Below are positions 20,363 through 30,225 of a stretch of DNA of 64,000 nt, one piece after another. The first letter of the stretch is position 1. Each line of letters starts with the position of its first letter. Below the pieces are notes generated by a model. It was given only the letters and a program-made list of their open reading frames with translations. It was not told where the DNA came from and made no database searches. This DNA comes from Herbaspirillum aquaticum (GTDB lineage: Bacteria; Pseudomonadota; Gammaproteobacteria; Burkholderiales; Burkholderiaceae_D): positions 1-64,000 of the forward strand of contig NZ_NJGV01000019.1 of NCBI RefSeq assembly GCF_002213425.1, read 5' to 3'. A program made the translations under genes and the position numbers.

Positions 20363-20653
20363 AACGACATCGGTCTCTCGCCTTTGTGTGCAGGCGCGCT
20401 GTGGTTGTGGAGTTCGCTCAGGCGACGGTTCCCCACGGCGCCTGGCTGGAGGAGTCTTCAAAGCAATAAGGATGCCACTGTGCAAGCAACGGGCCTGCAG
20501 GCCCGTACCGAGGCCAGTCCACCCAAATCGGCAGGAAAAACCCTTCACTTCGTCGCGCACGACTGTTGAGCCCGGACGGTAGAATCCCAGCATTCCCGCC
20601 CACTGGCCCACCGGCCGGTGCCGGTTCCATCCTGACAACTAGCGGACTCTTCT

Positions 20654-22249
20654 ATGTGGGCAAATCGGTATTTCGTGTTCTGGGCGGTGACGGTGCTGAC
20701 CGTCGGCTTGCTGGTGCTGGCGGCCACCCATGGCCTGAGCTGGGGCTGGGCGCTCATCCCCCTGGTGCTGACCGTGATCGGCATCCATGACATGGTGCAG
20801 CGGCGCCACGCGGTCCTGCGCAACTATCCCCTGATCGGCCACTTCCGCTTCATCTTCGAATCCATCCGTCCGGAACTGCGCCAGTATTTCTTTGAAGATG
20901 AGATGGATGGCCGCCCCTTCTCCCGCAAGAAGCGCAGCATCGTCTACCAGCGCGCCAAGGCCGAGGTCGACAGCCGCCCCTTCGGTACCGAGCTGGATAT
21001 GCAGCAGGCCGGCCATGAATGGATAGGCCACTCGCTTTCCCCGACCAAGATCGCCAGCCACGATTTCCGCGTCATTGTCGGCGCCGACCGGGCGCAGCCG
21101 TATTCGATGTCGGTCTTCAACGTCTCGGCGATGAGCTTCGGCTCGCTCTCGGCCAACGCCATCCGCGCGCTCAACCAGGGGGCAAAGAAAGGCAACTTCG
21201 CCCACGATACCGGCGAGGGTTCGGTCTCGGAATACCATCGCGAATTCGGTGGCGACCTGGTGTGGCAGATCGCCTCGGGCTACTTCGGCTGCCGCAATGC
21301 AGATGGCAGCTTCAATGAAGAAAAATTCACGGCCCAGGCGCAGTCGCCGCAGATCAAGATGATCGAGGTGAAGCTTTCGCAAGGCGCCAAGCCCGGCCAC
21401 GGCGGCGTGCTGCCGGCGGCCAAGATCACGCCGGAAATCGCCGCCACGCGCGGCATCCCGATGGGGGTGGATTGCATCTCGCCAGCGGTGCACTCGTCCT
21501 TCTCGACGCCGGTCGGGCTGCTGGAATTCATCGAGAAACTGCGCGGCCTCTCCGGCGGCAAGCCGGTTGGCATCAAGCTCTGCGTCGGACACCCCTGGGA
21601 ATTCTTCGGCATCGCCAAGGCCATGCTCAAGACCGGTATCGTGCCCGACTTCATTACCGTGGATGGCTCCGAAGGCGGCACCGGCGCAGCCCCGCTGGAA
21701 TTCGTCGACCATGTGGGCATGCCCCTGCAGGAGGGGCTGGTGATGGTCCACAACACGCTGACCGGTATTGGCCTGCGCGACAAGGTCAAGATCGGCGCCA
21801 GCGGCAAGATCGTCACCGCCTTCGATGTGGCGCGCACGCTGGCGCTGGGGGCGGACTGGTGCAATTCGGCGCGCGGCTTCATGTTCGCGCTGGGCTGCAT
21901 CCAGTCGCAAAGCTGCCACACCGACCGCTGCCCCACCGGGGTGGCCACCCAGAACGCCCAGCGCGCCCGTGCCCTGGTGGTGCCGGACAAGGCCGAACGC
22001 GTCTACCGCTTCCACCAGAGCACCCTGCACGCCTTGCAGGAGCTGGTGCAGGCGGCCGGCTTGCCGCATACCTCGGCGCTGCGCCCGCATCACATCGTGC
22101 GCCGCATCAATGATCACGAGATCCAGCTGATGTCCAACGTGCTGAAATACCTGCAACCCAACGATTTGCTGGAAGGCAATTATCGCTATCGGGTCTATGA
22201 AAAGTTCTGGCCCATTGCCCGGGCAGAGAGCTTCCATCCGGAGTTCTGA
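20654..22249 (+). CDS. FMN-binding glutamate-synthase-family protein, membrane anchored
   Basis: A 531-residue protein with two N-terminal membrane segments (about 5-50) and a glutamate-synthase-like FMN/Fe-S barrel. Landmarks are MSFGSLSANAIRALN, the glycine-rich DGSEGGTGAAP and a cluster of three cysteines (C415, C421, C426 in GCIQSQSCHTDRCPTG) expected to hold an Fe-S cluster. It lacks the glutaminase domain, so it is not a complete glutamate synthase. Family members are annotated only as FMN-binding oxidoreductases of unknown substrate. Single gene, ended by a bidirectional terminator. Confidence 0.88.
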   Translation: MWANRYFVFWAVTVLTVGLLVLAATHGLSWGWALIPLVLTVIGIHDMVQRRHAVLRNYPLIGHFRFIFESIRPELRQYFFEDEMDGRPFSRKKRSIVYQRAKAEVDSRPFGTELDMQQAGHEWIGHSLSPTKIASHDFRVIVGADRAQPYSMSVFNVSAMSFGSLSANAIRALNQGAKKGNFAHDTGEGSVSEYHREFGGDLVWQIASGYFGCRNADGSFNEEKFTAQAQSPQIKMIEVKLSQGAKPGHGGVLPAAKITPEIAATRGIPMGVDCISPAVHSSFSTPVGLLEFIEKLRGLSGGKPVGIKLCVGHPWEFFGIAKAMLKTGIVPDFITVDGSEGGTGAAPLEFVDHVGMPLQEGLVMVHNTLTGIGLRDKVKIGASGKIVTAFDVARTLALGADWCNSARGFMFALGCIQSQSCHTDRCPTGVATQNAQRARALVVPDKAERVYRFHQSTLHALQELVQAAGLPHTSALRPHHIVRRINDHEIQLMSNVLKYLQPNDLLEGNYRYRVYEKFWPIARAESFHPEF

Positions 22250-22280
22250 AGCGATCTTCACATAGCGCGCGCCAGACGAC

Positions 22281-22316
22281 AAAAAACCCGCAGTTCATCC
22301 GAGCTGCGGGTTTTTG
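22281..22316. terminator. Bidirectional terminator
   Basis: AAAAAACCCGCAG and CTGCGGGTTTTT form a GC-rich 7- to 9-bp stem with T-runs on both strands. It separates the convergent FMN-protein gene and the TusA-like gene. Confidence 0.85.
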
Positions 22317-22367
22317 GTTTTTTCAATGCTGCCAGCCTGATCTTTCCGGGATGGACAGGGGTGCTGC

Positions 22368-22604
22368 TTATTTGCGCTTCATGAAGAAGATGAACTCGTG
22401 TTCATCATTCTGCGATTGCTCCAGCAGATCATTGCCTGTCTGCTTGGCAAAGGCCTGGAAATCGCGCACCGAACCGGTATCGGTGGCGGTCACCCTGAGC
22501 ACCTGCCCGCTGGCCATATCGGCCAGGGCTTTCTTGGTCTTGAGGATGGGCAGCGGACAGTTCAGCCCGCGCGCATCAAGTTCCCGGTGAAATTGTATGG
22601 CCAT
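22368..22604 (-). CDS. TusA-family sulfur carrier protein
   Basis: A 78-residue protein of the TusA/YedF family. The signature DARGLNCPLPILKTKKAL (10-27) contains the single sulfur-carrying cysteine C16. TusA relays persulfide sulfur from cysteine desulfurase, for example to tRNA 2-thiouridylation; other members serve molybdenum cofactor or lithotrophic sulfur pathways. Context gives no clue which applies. Stand-alone gene convergent with the FMN protein. Confidence 0.88.
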   Translation of the reverse strand: MAIQFHRELDARGLNCPLPILKTKKALADMASGQVLRVTATDTGSVRDFQAFAKQTGNDLLEQSQNDEHEFIFFMKRK

Positions 22605-22668
22605 TACTTCGACTCAAAATGGATCACGACGAAAACGATTTTACTGCAAAATGCGCCGACTTGATGCG

Positions 22669-22710
22669 TTGCACAAGTTCTGTTGTTTTCGCCGCACTAG
22701 GCTTGTGCAA
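22669..22710. promoter_or_regulatory. Inverted repeat upstream of the TusA-like gene
   Basis: TTGCACAAG at 22669-22677 and CTTGTGCAA at 22702-22710 are perfect inverse copies, 65-105 bases before the TusA-like start. There is no T-run, so an operator is more likely than a terminator. The regulator is unknown. Confidence 0.3.
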
Positions 22711-22763
22711 AAGCAAGAAAACCACGGTCCAAGATGGAACGCAGCGTCTTGCCTGCGCACGTC

Positions 22764-23318
22764 TTACTTGAGGACCTGGGGCGCCTCGATGGGAGTGGTG
22801 GAACCGGCGAATTCGACGTACTGCACGGCCAGTCCACGCTGGCGCATCCAGTCGGCTACCGCATGGCCGGTCCCGGCCGGCCAGGGACGCAAGTCGGCCG
22901 GTGCGCTCAGGCGGTATTCCACCAGTTCCGGGGAGAGCTTGATGGTGCCGCTCGCCTTGACGTAATAGGCGATGATCAGCTCGTTCTTGCGCATGAATTC
23001 ATAGACGCCGATCAATTCGATCTCCTGGGCGTCCAGGTCGGTCTCTTCCTTCAGTTCGCGGGCGATCCCTTGTTCAGGGGTCTCGTCGCGTTCCATGAAA
23101 CCGGTGATGAGCGCGAAGCGCCCTTCGGCCCAGGCGGCGTTGCGCGCGGTGAGCATCTTGCCGTCTATCTCCACCAGCGCAGCCAGCACCGGCAGGGGGT
23201 TGTCCCAATGCGTCCAGTGACCATCGGGACAGGCCAGCCGCACCTTGCCGGCCTCGCCTTCATCGGCGCGCAGCACCAGGGATGCTGCGCAGACCGGGCA
23301 AAACTTGAATTCGCTCAT
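22764..23318 (-). CDS. Nudix hydrolase with N-terminal zinc ribbon
   Basis: A 184-residue Nudix protein. The Nudix box runs from G73 through E79 to REL..EE (87-92: GFMERDETPEQGIARELKEE); the usual Gly after EE is replaced (ETDL), as in some subfamilies. Cysteines 7, 10 and 30 plus nearby His form a ribbon typical of NudC-like and ADP-ribose-type members, so a nucleotide sugar or dinucleotide substrate is plausible. ATG 23318 (MSEFKFCPVC) is used; a longer frame upstream lacks protein character. It lies 28 bases after alaS and is probably cotranscribed with it. Confidence 0.88.
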   Translation of the reverse strand: MSEFKFCPVCAASLVLRADEGEAGKVRLACPDGHWTHWDNPLPVLAALVEIDGKMLTARNAAWAEGRFALITGFMERDETPEQGIARELKEETDLDAQEIELIGVYEFMRKNELIIAYYVKASGTIKLSPELVEYRLSAPADLRPWPAGTGHAVADWMRQRGLAVQYVEFAGSTTPIEAPQVLK

Positions 23319-23346
23319 GTGCGCTCCGGGCCAGGGCCTGTGGGGA

Positions 23347-25971
23347 TTACAGCTTGGCCTGGACCCAGCCCGCCACGCCTTGCAGCGCGCCCGGCAGGGC
23401 TGCCGGTTCGGTGCCGCCGGCCTGTGCCATGTCCGGGCGGCCGCCACCCTTGCCGCCCACCTGCTGGGCAACGAAGTTGACCAGCTCACCGGCCTTGACC
23501 TTGGAGGTAGCATCGGCAGTGACGCCCGCGATCAGGCTGACCTTGCCATCCTTGACGCTGCCCAGCACGATGGCGGCGGTCTTGAGCTTGTCCTTCAATT
23601 TGTCCATGGTCTCGCGCAGGGTGGCGACGTCGGCGCCTTCCAGCGTGGCCGCCAGGACCTTGATGCCGTTGATGTCGACCGCCTGGTTGACCAGTTCGTC
23701 GCCCTGGCTGGAAGCCAGCTTGGACTTCAGCGAAGCCAGTTCCTTTTCCAGCGCCTTGACCTGGTCCTGCACCTGGCCGATGCGCGGCAGCAGTTCTTCC
23801 GGCTGGGTCTTCAGGGCCGCAGCGGCTTCGGCCACGCGGGTCGACAGCGACTGCACCAGCGCCAGTGCGCCTTCGCCGGTGACGGCTTCGACACGGCGGA
23901 TGCCGGCCGCGACACCGCCTTCGGAGACGATCTTGAACAGGCCGATGTCACCGGTACGGGTCACGTGGGTCCCGCCGCACAGTTCGGTGGAGGTGCCGAT
24001 GGACAGCACGCGCACCTGGTCGCCGTACTTTTCGCCGAACAGCGCCATGGCGCCCGCGGCGATCGCATCGTCGTAACCCATCAGCTGGGCGCCGGTGGCG
24101 ACGTTGGCCAGCACTTCGCGGTTGACGATGTCTTCCACGCGGCGGATTTCGTCGGCGGTCATCGGGGCGTTGTGGCTGAAGTCGAAACGGGTCTTGTCGG
24201 CATCGACCAGCGAACCCTTCTGCGACACGTGCGAACCCAGCACTTCGCGCAGGGCCTTGTGCATCAGGTGCGTGGCCGAGTGGTTGCGCATGGTGCGGGC
24301 GCGCTGGTCGGCATCGACCTTGGCCTCGACGGCGTCGCCGATGGCCAGGCTGCCCTTGATCAGTTGACCGTGATGACCGAACACCTCGGCCTGGATCTTT
24401 TGCGTGTCGGCCACGGCAAACAGGCCATTGGCTGCTTCCAGGGCACCGGCGTCACCCGACTGGCCGCCGGATTCGGCGTAGAACGGGGTGGTGTCCAGCA
24501 CCACGATGGCATCCTGGCCGGCCTCGATCTTCTGCACCGGGCTGCCGGCCACGTACAGGGCCACCACCTTGGCCGACTGCGCCAGGGATTCGTAGCCGAC
24601 GAAGCGGGTCTTGTCACCGGTGTATTCGATGGCAGCGGCCATCTTGAACTTGCCGGCGGCGCGGGCGGCGCTCTTCTGGCGTTCCATCGCGGCAGTAAAG
24701 CCGGCTTCATCCAGCTCGACATTGCGTTCGCGGCAGATGTCGGCGGTCAGGTCCAGCGGGAAACCGTAGGTGTCGTACAGGGTGAAGGCGGTTTCGCCAT
24801 CGAGCTTGCTGCTGTTGGCGGCCAGCGCGGCTTCCAGGATCTTCATGCCGTGTTCCAGCGTTTCGCCGAAACGTTCTTCTTCCTGCTTCAGGACCATCTC
24901 GACGCGCTCGGCGGCTTCCGGCAGTTCCGGATAGGCCGCGCCCATCTGCACCACCAGGTCCTTGACCAGCTTGTGGAAGAACGGCTTGGTCTGGCCCAGC
25001 TTGTGGCCGTGACGCAGCGCGCGGCGGATGATGCGGCGCAGGACGTAGCCACGGCCTTCATTGCCGGGGATGACGCCGTCGACGATCAGGAAGGAGGTCG
25101 CACGGATGTGGTCGGCGATCACGCGCAGCGAGGCGTTGGACAGGTCGCTGATGCCGGTTTCGCGGGCAGCGGCCTTGATCAGCGCCTGGAACAGGTCGAT
25201 CTCGTAGTTGCTGTGCACGTGCTGCAGGATCGCGGCCAGGCGCTCCAGGCCCATGCCGGTATCCACGCAAGGCGCCGGCAGCGGGGTCAGGGTGTATTCA
25301 CCGGTGGCCGGGTCGAGCTGGCGGTCGAACTGCATGAACACGTTGTTCCAGATCTCGATGTAGCGGTCGCCGTCGGCGTCGGGGCTGCCCGGGGGGCCGC
25401 CCCAGACGTCCGGGCCGTGGTCGTAGAAGATTTCGGAACAGGGACCGCAGGGGCCGGTTTCGGCCATCTGCCAGAAGTTGTCGGAGGCGTAGGGCGCGCC
25501 CTTGTTGTCGCCGATGCGCACCACGCGCTCGGGCGGCAGGCCGATTTCCTTGGTCCAGATGTCGTAGGCTTCATCGTCGGTCTGGTAGACGGTGGCCCAG
25601 AGCTTGTCGGCCGGCAGGCCATAGACCTGGGTCAGCAGTTCCCAGGCCCACTTCAGCGATTCGCGCTTGAAGTAGTCGCCGAAGGACCAGTTGCCCAGCA
25701 TTTCGAAGAAGGTGTGGTGGCGCGCGGTGTAACCGACGTTTTCCAGGTCGTTGTGCTTGCCGCCGGCGCGCAGGCAGCGCTGCACGGAGGCCGCGCGCAC
25801 GTAGTTGCGCTTGTCGGTACCCAGGAACACGTCCTTGAACTGAACCATGCCGGAATTGGTGAACAGCAGGGTCGGGTCATTGCCCGGCACCAGGCTGGAG
25901 GAGCGGACGATGGTGTGTTCTTTGGATTCAAAGAATTTCAGAAACTTGTCGCGAATTTCGGCTGAGTTCAT
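23347..25971 (-). CDS. alaS: Alanyl-tRNA synthetase
   Basis: An 874-residue class II synthetase that charges tRNA-Ala. Visible are the start [19 protein letters not shown], motif 2/3 regions, the editing-domain zinc motifs [11 protein letters not shown] and [13 protein letters not shown], and a C-terminal DHHA1-type glycine-rich tail ([14 protein letters not shown]). Length is as expected. ATG 25971 fits the family start; an upstream in-frame ATG at 26061 adds unrelated sequence. Leads a two-gene unit with the Nudix gene. Confidence 0.97.
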   Translation of the reverse strand: MNSAEIRDKFLKFFESKEHTIVRSSSLVPGNDPTLLFTNSGMVQFKDVFLGTDKRNYVRAASVQRCLRAGGKHNDLENVGYTARHHTFFEMLGNWSFGDYFKRESLKWAWELLTQVYGLPADKLWATVYQTDDEAYDIWTKEIGLPPERVVRIGDNKGAPYASDNFWQMAETGPCGPCSEIFYDHGPDVWGGPPGSPDADGDRYIEIWNNVFMQFDRQLDPATGEYTLTPLPAPCVDTGMGLERLAAILQHVHSNYEIDLFQALIKAAARETGISDLSNASLRVIADHIRATSFLIVDGVIPGNEGRGYVLRRIIRRALRHGHKLGQTKPFFHKLVKDLVVQMGAAYPELPEAAERVEMVLKQEEERFGETLEHGMKILEAALAANSSKLDGETAFTLYDTYGFPLDLTADICRERNVELDEAGFTAAMERQKSAARAAGKFKMAAAIEYTGDKTRFVGYESLAQSAKVVALYVAGSPVQKIEAGQDAIVVLDTTPFYAESGGQSGDAGALEAANGLFAVADTQKIQAEVFGHHGQLIKGSLAIGDAVEAKVDADQRARTMRNHSATHLMHKALREVLGSHVSQKGSLVDADKTRFDFSHNAPMTADEIRRVEDIVNREVLANVATGAQLMGYDDAIAAGAMALFGEKYGDQVRVLSIGTSTELCGGTHVTRTGDIGLFKIVSEGGVAAGIRRVEAVTGEGALALVQSLSTRVAEAAAALKTQPEELLPRIGQVQDQVKALEKELASLKSKLASSQGDELVNQAVDINGIKVLAATLEGADVATLRETMDKLKDKLKTAAIVLGSVKDGKVSLIAGVTADATSKVKAGELVNFVAQQVGGKGGGRPDMAQAGGTEPAALPGALQGVAGWVQAKL

Positions 25972-26160
25972 GTTCGAAGACGGATAAATGGGCCTGATGC
26001 CGCCGCTTGCGCGCAGATCCGGCCCGGATGGGAGTCGGTGCAAAAAACGATTGCGAACCAATGATTATACGTGATCCCGGCCCGGATACGCAGGCTTGCC
26101 CACCGCGCTCCAATGCCCTGCGGCCCTGCCTGCCCGTGCGGCGGCAGTGCGCTGCAGGCG

Positions 26161-26194
26161 AAAAAAAACCCGCCGGGAAAATCCCGCGCGGGTT
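26161..26194 (-). terminator. Terminator of the small Lys/His-rich gene
   Basis: Minus strand AACCCGC and GCGGGTT (with an inner CGGGA/TCCCG) form a strong stem followed by eight T. It lies 127 bases after the stop of the 72-residue gene and upstream of alaS, insulating alaS. Confidence 0.8.
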
Positions 26195-26320
26195 ACAGGT
26201 TCGGCTGACCCGGCATGGCGCGCTATCCTGCGCCGCCGGACCTTAACTGTGCCAGCCGAACCTTCCGGTAAAACCAAGTGCGGGCCGCGCTGTGCGGGCC
26301 GCCACCAGAAGACCGGAGAA

Positions 26321-26539
26321 TCAGGCGCCCTTGTTGACCGGCACCGGGTTGGTCTTCTTGCCCTTCTTGTGCTTGTGCTTCTTGGCCTTCTTCGCATGCT
26401 TCTTGTGCTTCTTGTGAGCAGGCTTGGCAGCCGGGGCTTCAGCGGCGGGTGCGCCAGCCGGAGCCGGTGCGGGCTGGGCCAGGACCGGCATGGCGAAGGC
26501 GGCGACGAGTACGGCAGCCAGCAGTTTGTTGATCTTCAT
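26321..26539 (-). CDS. Small exported Lys/His-rich protein
   Basis: A 72-residue protein with a clear signal peptide (MKINKLLAAVLVAAFAMPVLAQ, cleavage after ALA-Q or nearby), an Ala/Pro spacer, then a very basic KKHKKHAKKAKKHKHKKGKK tail. It is expected in the periplasm. The His/Lys tail could bind metal, nucleic acid or anionic surfaces. Similar tiny exported proteins are common in Burkholderiales and have no established function. A terminator follows. Confidence 0.75.
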   Translation of the reverse strand: MKINKLLAAVLVAAFAMPVLAQPAPAPAGAPAAEAPAAKPAHKKHKKHAKKAKKHKHKKGKKTNPVPVNKGA

Positions 26540-26794
26540 CGTTTTCCTCTATCTCTCAGTGTTGTGTGCTTCCACAAGTCCACCGGCGTGCTCACGGGCG
26601 CCGGCCTTGTGCTTCCTTAACGCAAGATTTTCGCGACGCGTTGACAACAACTGTCGACTGCCCTCCAGTTATTGTTGTCCGCATGCAAATCATAGCTATC
26701 GTGTGAGGATTCAGTCCGCCGGTAAGAGCGTAATTTGCCGTTCATTTCCACGCTGCGCGACGTGAACAATGCGGGCAGCGTGGGGGAGGATGTC

Positions 26795-27538
26795 TTACCA
26801 GGCGTCGGCCGCGATGAGATCGATGCGATCGGTACAGAAGGCGTCCACGCCCCACTGGCGGATTTCCTCTGCGCGCGCCATGTCGTTGACGGTGTAGCAG
26901 AAGAGGCCATAGCCGGCGCCTTTCACGGCAGCCGCCAGGGCCGGGGTGAGGTGCTTGTGGTTGGTGTGCAGCGCGACGGCCTGCAACTGTTCCAGGCGCG
27001 CCTGCCAGTCTTCGGGAATCACATCCACCAGGTAGCCGCGCGGCAGGGCGGGCGCCGCGTCCTTGGCCGCCAGCAATGCTTCGTAGGAGAACGAGGACAG
27101 CACCGGCAGCACTGCCCCGCTCTTGCCGGTGAAGCGGCGCGCCACGGCCTGGGCGGTCAGCTCCCCGGTGCGGCGGGCGAATTCGGCGGCGGCGGGCTTG
27201 ATCTCGACATTCATCCAGATCCCCTCGGCCAGGCAGAAATCCAGCCCCTGCTCCAGCGTGCAGAGGCGTTCCCCGGCGAAGCGAGCATCCAGCCAGGCAC
27301 CGGCTTCCAGCTCGCGCAGCCCGGCCCAGTCGGTCTCGGCGATCTTGCCGGTCCCTGGCAGGGTGCGGCCGCGCTGCGGGTCGTGCATCAGGATGGGGAC
27401 CTCGTCGCGAGTGAGCATGACGTCGAATTCGGCGGCGTGATAGCCGTGTTCCAGGCCGCAACGAAAGCCGGCCAGGGTGTTTTCCGGTGCCAGGGTGCCG
27501 CCGCCGCGATGGGCGAGGATGCGGGGATAGGGCCACAT
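26795..27538 (-). CDS. ugpQ: Glycerophosphodiester phosphodiesterase
   Basis: A 247-residue cytosolic GDPD/UgpQ-type enzyme that hydrolyses glycerophosphodiesters to glycerol-3-phosphate and an alcohol. The motif AHRGGGTLAPENTLAGF (9-25), the metal-binding EFDV and the general-acid HD (MHDPQRGRTLPGTG) are all present, as is VEIKP. No signal peptide, so it is cytoplasmic like UgpQ. ATG 27538 has GGAGAG before it; upstream frame sequence is dropped. The usual ugpBAEC transporter is not adjacent. Confidence 0.9.
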   Translation of the reverse strand: MWPYPRILAHRGGGTLAPENTLAGFRCGLEHGYHAAEFDVMLTRDEVPILMHDPQRGRTLPGTGKIAETDWAGLRELEAGAWLDARFAGERLCTLEQGLDFCLAEGIWMNVEIKPAAAEFARRTGELTAQAVARRFTGKSGAVLPVLSSFSYEALLAAKDAAPALPRGYLVDVIPEDWQARLEQLQAVALHTNHKHLTPALAAAVKGAGYGLFCYTVNDMARAEEIRQWGVDAFCTDRIDLIAADAW

Positions 27539-27723
27539 GATGTTCTCTCCGAGGGTAGGCCTTGCAGAAGGGTCAAGGCGGTCGGCGCATAAGGTAGTGC
27601 AGATCACGCCGCACCACAAGCCGTTGGCACCCGCCAAACCCCCGCCGGTCGCAAGCGGCTCGCCGGCGGCGGCATGACGGCGCATGCTTGCGCCATCATT
27701 CAACCGACCACTGCGAGGCCATC

Positions 27724-28035
27724 ATGCGCGACACTGCCCACTCCTCCCTTTCTGACCAGAATCTTCATATCAGCGCCGCCTCGCCCGAGGAGCTTGCCCG
27801 CGCCGAGCGGCGGGTCGCGCGCCAGGTCGGCTTTTTCCATCATGTCGGCATTTACCTGGCCGTCAACACCGGCCTGATCCTGTTGAACCTGATGGGCCAG
27901 CACCGCCACTGGTGGAGCCTGGGGCCTCTCCTTGGCTGGGGAATCGGGGTACTATTCCACGCCTTGAGCGTATTCGGGCGTTTTCCCGCCGGCTGGAAGC
28001 AGGCGCTGATCGCCCGTGAACTGCGGCGCCGCTAG
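27724..28035 (+). CDS. 2TM-domain membrane protein
   Basis: A 103-residue protein matching the 2TM domain: a helix of ARAERRVARQVGFFHHVGIYLAVN, two membrane segments (about 40-57 and 67-85) and the end GRFPAGWKQALIARELRRR. ATG 27724 has GAGG a few bases before it and is preferred to 27688. The domain is often joined to or beside LytS/LytTR systems; here it lies 56 bases ahead of such a histidine kinase on the same strand and may be its membrane partner. Confidence 0.75.
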   Translation: MRDTAHSSLSDQNLHISAASPEELARAERRVARQVGFFHHVGIYLAVNTGLILLNLMGQHRHWWSLGPLLGWGIGVLFHALSVFGRFPAGWKQALIARELRRR

Positions 28036-28091
28036 CCGCCAAAGAGGGCCCGGTACGCCGGGCCGCTTGCTTGCTTCATCCCTGGAAACGC

Positions 28092-29237
28092 ATGACCCAA
28101 CACGATACCGCCCTTCCGCCCCGCCTGATCGTCCTGCTGCGCCAGCTGGCGCTGGCCTTGCTGCCCACGTTGGCCATCAACCTGCTGTGCGCGCTGGTCG
28201 TGACTTACCTGATGCGCATCGGCGGCACGTTCTACGAAAACCTGCAGGTCTCGATGTGCATCGGCCTCCTGGCCATGCTGTTGATCAACGGCACGCGGCT
28301 GGCGATCTGGGGCGATGGCGAGCCCAACAAGCTGGGTTTCCTGGTGATCATCGCCGTGATGGCGCCGCTGGCCGTGCTGCTGGGACGCATCCTGGCCAGC
28401 CTGCTGATGGACCAGCCCATCCTCAACCTGGTCCCGGAGCAGAGCGACAACATCATTGCGGTGATCGTGCTGACCTTCCTGGTGTGCTTCGGCGCGACCG
28501 TCTTCTTCTGGAACCGCCAGAAGATGGCCGCCCTGCAAGCCCACGCCAGCCAGGTCGAAAAGCAGGCCGTGCAGGCGCAGCTGCAGATGCTGCAGGCCCA
28601 GATCGAACCGCACATGCTCTTCAACACGCTGGCCACACTGCAGTCGCTGATCAGCACCGACCCGCTGCAGGCCGAGCTGATGCTCAACCAGCTGGTGCAA
28701 TACCTGCGCACGACCTTGTCGGCCTCGCGGGCTGACAGCACCTCGCTGCAAAAGGAATTCGACCTCATCAAGGCCTACCTGGGATTGATGTCGCTGCGCA
28801 TGGGACTGCGCCTGTCGTACACCCTGCAGCTGCCGGAACACCTGGGCAAGCTGCGCCTGGCCCCGATGCTGCTGCAGCCGCTGGTGGAGAACGCCATCAA
28901 GCACGGCCTGGAGCCCAAGGTGGCCGGCGGCAACTGCACCGTGCGGGCCGCCGTCCACAATGACATGCTGGTCTTGAGCGTGCTCGATACCGGCGTGGGC
29001 CTGCCCACCAGCGTGAGCCTGAACCAGCCGCCCGCGCAGAAGGAACCGGTGATCGGCATGCACTTCGGGCTGGACAACATCCGCGAGCGCCTGGTGACGC
29101 TCTACGGGCCGCTGGCCGAACTCATCATCACCCACAACGTACCGGCCGGCGCGATGGCGCAGATCACCATCCCGCTCAAGGCCTTGAAGGCGGCGCACCG
29201 CACCAGCAAAACCAGCCGCCTGATGGATCATCACTGA
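28092..29237 (+). CDS. LytS/YehU-type sensor histidine kinase
   Basis: A 381-residue membrane kinase. Four hydrophobic segments (about 12-42, 50-65, 83-104, 116-136) form the input region without a recognised sensing domain. The His_kinase core starts at about 160, with the phospho-acceptor H174 in QIEPHMLFNTLATLQSL, and the ATP-binding part has PLVENAIKHGLEP and DTGVGLP. ATG 28092 is taken over TTG 28071. The next gene, 28 bases on, is its LytTR response regulator. Confidence 0.9.
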   Translation: MTQHDTALPPRLIVLLRQLALALLPTLAINLLCALVVTYLMRIGGTFYENLQVSMCIGLLAMLLINGTRLAIWGDGEPNKLGFLVIIAVMAPLAVLLGRILASLLMDQPILNLVPEQSDNIIAVIVLTFLVCFGATVFFWNRQKMAALQAHASQVEKQAVQAQLQMLQAQIEPHMLFNTLATLQSLISTDPLQAELMLNQLVQYLRTTLSASRADSTSLQKEFDLIKAYLGLMSLRMGLRLSYTLQLPEHLGKLRLAPMLLQPLVENAIKHGLEPKVAGGNCTVRAAVHNDMLVLSVLDTGVGLPTSVSLNQPPAQKEPVIGMHFGLDNIRERLVTLYGPLAELIITHNVPAGAMAQITIPLKALKAAHRTSKTSRLMDHH

Positions 29238-29265
29238 GCCCCTGCCGCCTTCTCCGGAGTCCACC

Positions 29266-30066
29266 ATGGCCGCGCCCACTGCCCTGATTGCCGAAGACGA
29301 ACCGCTGCTGGCCAACGCGCTGCGCCAGGCCCTGGCGCGCTGCTGGCCGGAATTGCCCACGCCGCACCTGGCGGCCAATGGCGATGAAGCGCTGGCGCAG
29401 GCGCTGGCCCTGCTGCCGGATGTGCTGTTCCTGGATATCAAGATGCCCGGCCGCAGCGGGCTGGAGGTGGCCGGCGACTTGGCCGAGGAGTGGCCGGCGG
29501 GGCGCCCCTTCCCGCTCATCGTCTTCGTCACGGCCTACGACGATTACGCCCTGCAAGCCTTCGAGCGGGCAGCCATCGATTACCTGCTCAAACCCGTCAG
29601 CCAGGACCGGCTGGCCGTGACGGTGGCGCGCCTGCAAGGACTGCTGGCCCAGCGCGCCGGCAGCGGCCAGGACTGCCACCTGGAACGCGCATTGGCGCAA
29701 CTGCGTGCGCTGTCGGCGCCCACCGTGGATGACGCGCCACCCCGGCTGGACTACATCCGCGCGGCGGTCGGCAACAAGGTGAAGATGATCCCGGTGGACG
29801 AGGTGATCTATTTCGAGGCCACCGACAAGTATGTGAATGTGGTCAGCGCCGAAGGCAGCGCGCTGATCCGTACCAGCCTGCGGGAATTGATCCCCCAGCT
29901 CGATGGCCGCCAGTTCTGGCAGATCCATCGCGGCACCGTGGTCCAGGTGCGGCAGATCCAGGCGGCCATGCGGGAGGAGAGCGGCAAGCTCTTCGTGACC
30001 CTGCGCGACCGCCCGGAGAAACTGGCGGTGAGCCGCCTGTTCGCCCATCTGTTCAGGCAGATGTAG
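29266..30066 (+). CDS. LytTR-family response regulator
   Basis: A 266-residue regulator. The receiver domain (about 4-125) has the acidic pocket EDE (10-12), phospho-acceptor D57 in LFLDIKMPG, the Thr of VTAYDD and the Lys of YLLKPV. A LytTR DNA-binding domain fills the last about 105 residues (VDEVIYFEATDKYVNVVS). It works with the kinase just upstream. LytTR regulators bind direct repeats; no target was identified here, and the operon itself (including the 2TM gene) is a candidate. Confidence 0.92.
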   Translation: MAAPTALIAEDEPLLANALRQALARCWPELPTPHLAANGDEALAQALALLPDVLFLDIKMPGRSGLEVAGDLAEEWPAGRPFPLIVFVTAYDDYALQAFERAAIDYLLKPVSQDRLAVTVARLQGLLAQRAGSGQDCHLERALAQLRALSAPTVDDAPPRLDYIRAAVGNKVKMIPVDEVIYFEATDKYVNVVSAEGSALIRTSLRELIPQLDGRQFWQIHRGTVVQVRQIQAAMREESGKLFVTLRDRPEKLAVSRLFAHLFRQM

Positions 30067-30084
30067 CGGGGCGCTGCCCAGCCA

Positions 30085-30225
30085 TCAACGGCCATAGTAA
30101 TAACCGGGACCGTAATAAGGACGGTAGTAATGCGGCTGCGGCGGGCCCACCGGCACCACCACGCAGGCCGACAGCGTGGCAGCGGCCACGGCGGCGGCAA
30201 CGATCAGCTTGATCCAACGGCTCAT
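30085..30225 (-). CDS. Tiny Tyr/Pro-rich lipoprotein
   Basis: A 46-residue protein starting at ATG 30225, preceded by AAGGAG at suitable distance. The signal MSRWIKLIVAAAVAAATLSAC has a lipobox LSAC with C21 as lipidation site. The mature part is short and rich in Tyr, Pro and Gly (HYYRPYYGPGYYYGR), as in many small Burkholderiales lipoproteins of unknown role. Convergent with the response regulator. Confidence 0.7.
   Translation of the reverse strand: MSRWIKLIVAAAVAAATLSACVVVPVGPPQPHYYRPYYGPGYYYGR

Noticed and set aside
20639-22282. A 547-codon minus-strand frame opposite the FMN protein
   Set aside because: Antisense shadow; the plus strand encodes a clear glutamate-synthase-like protein with Fe-S cysteines.
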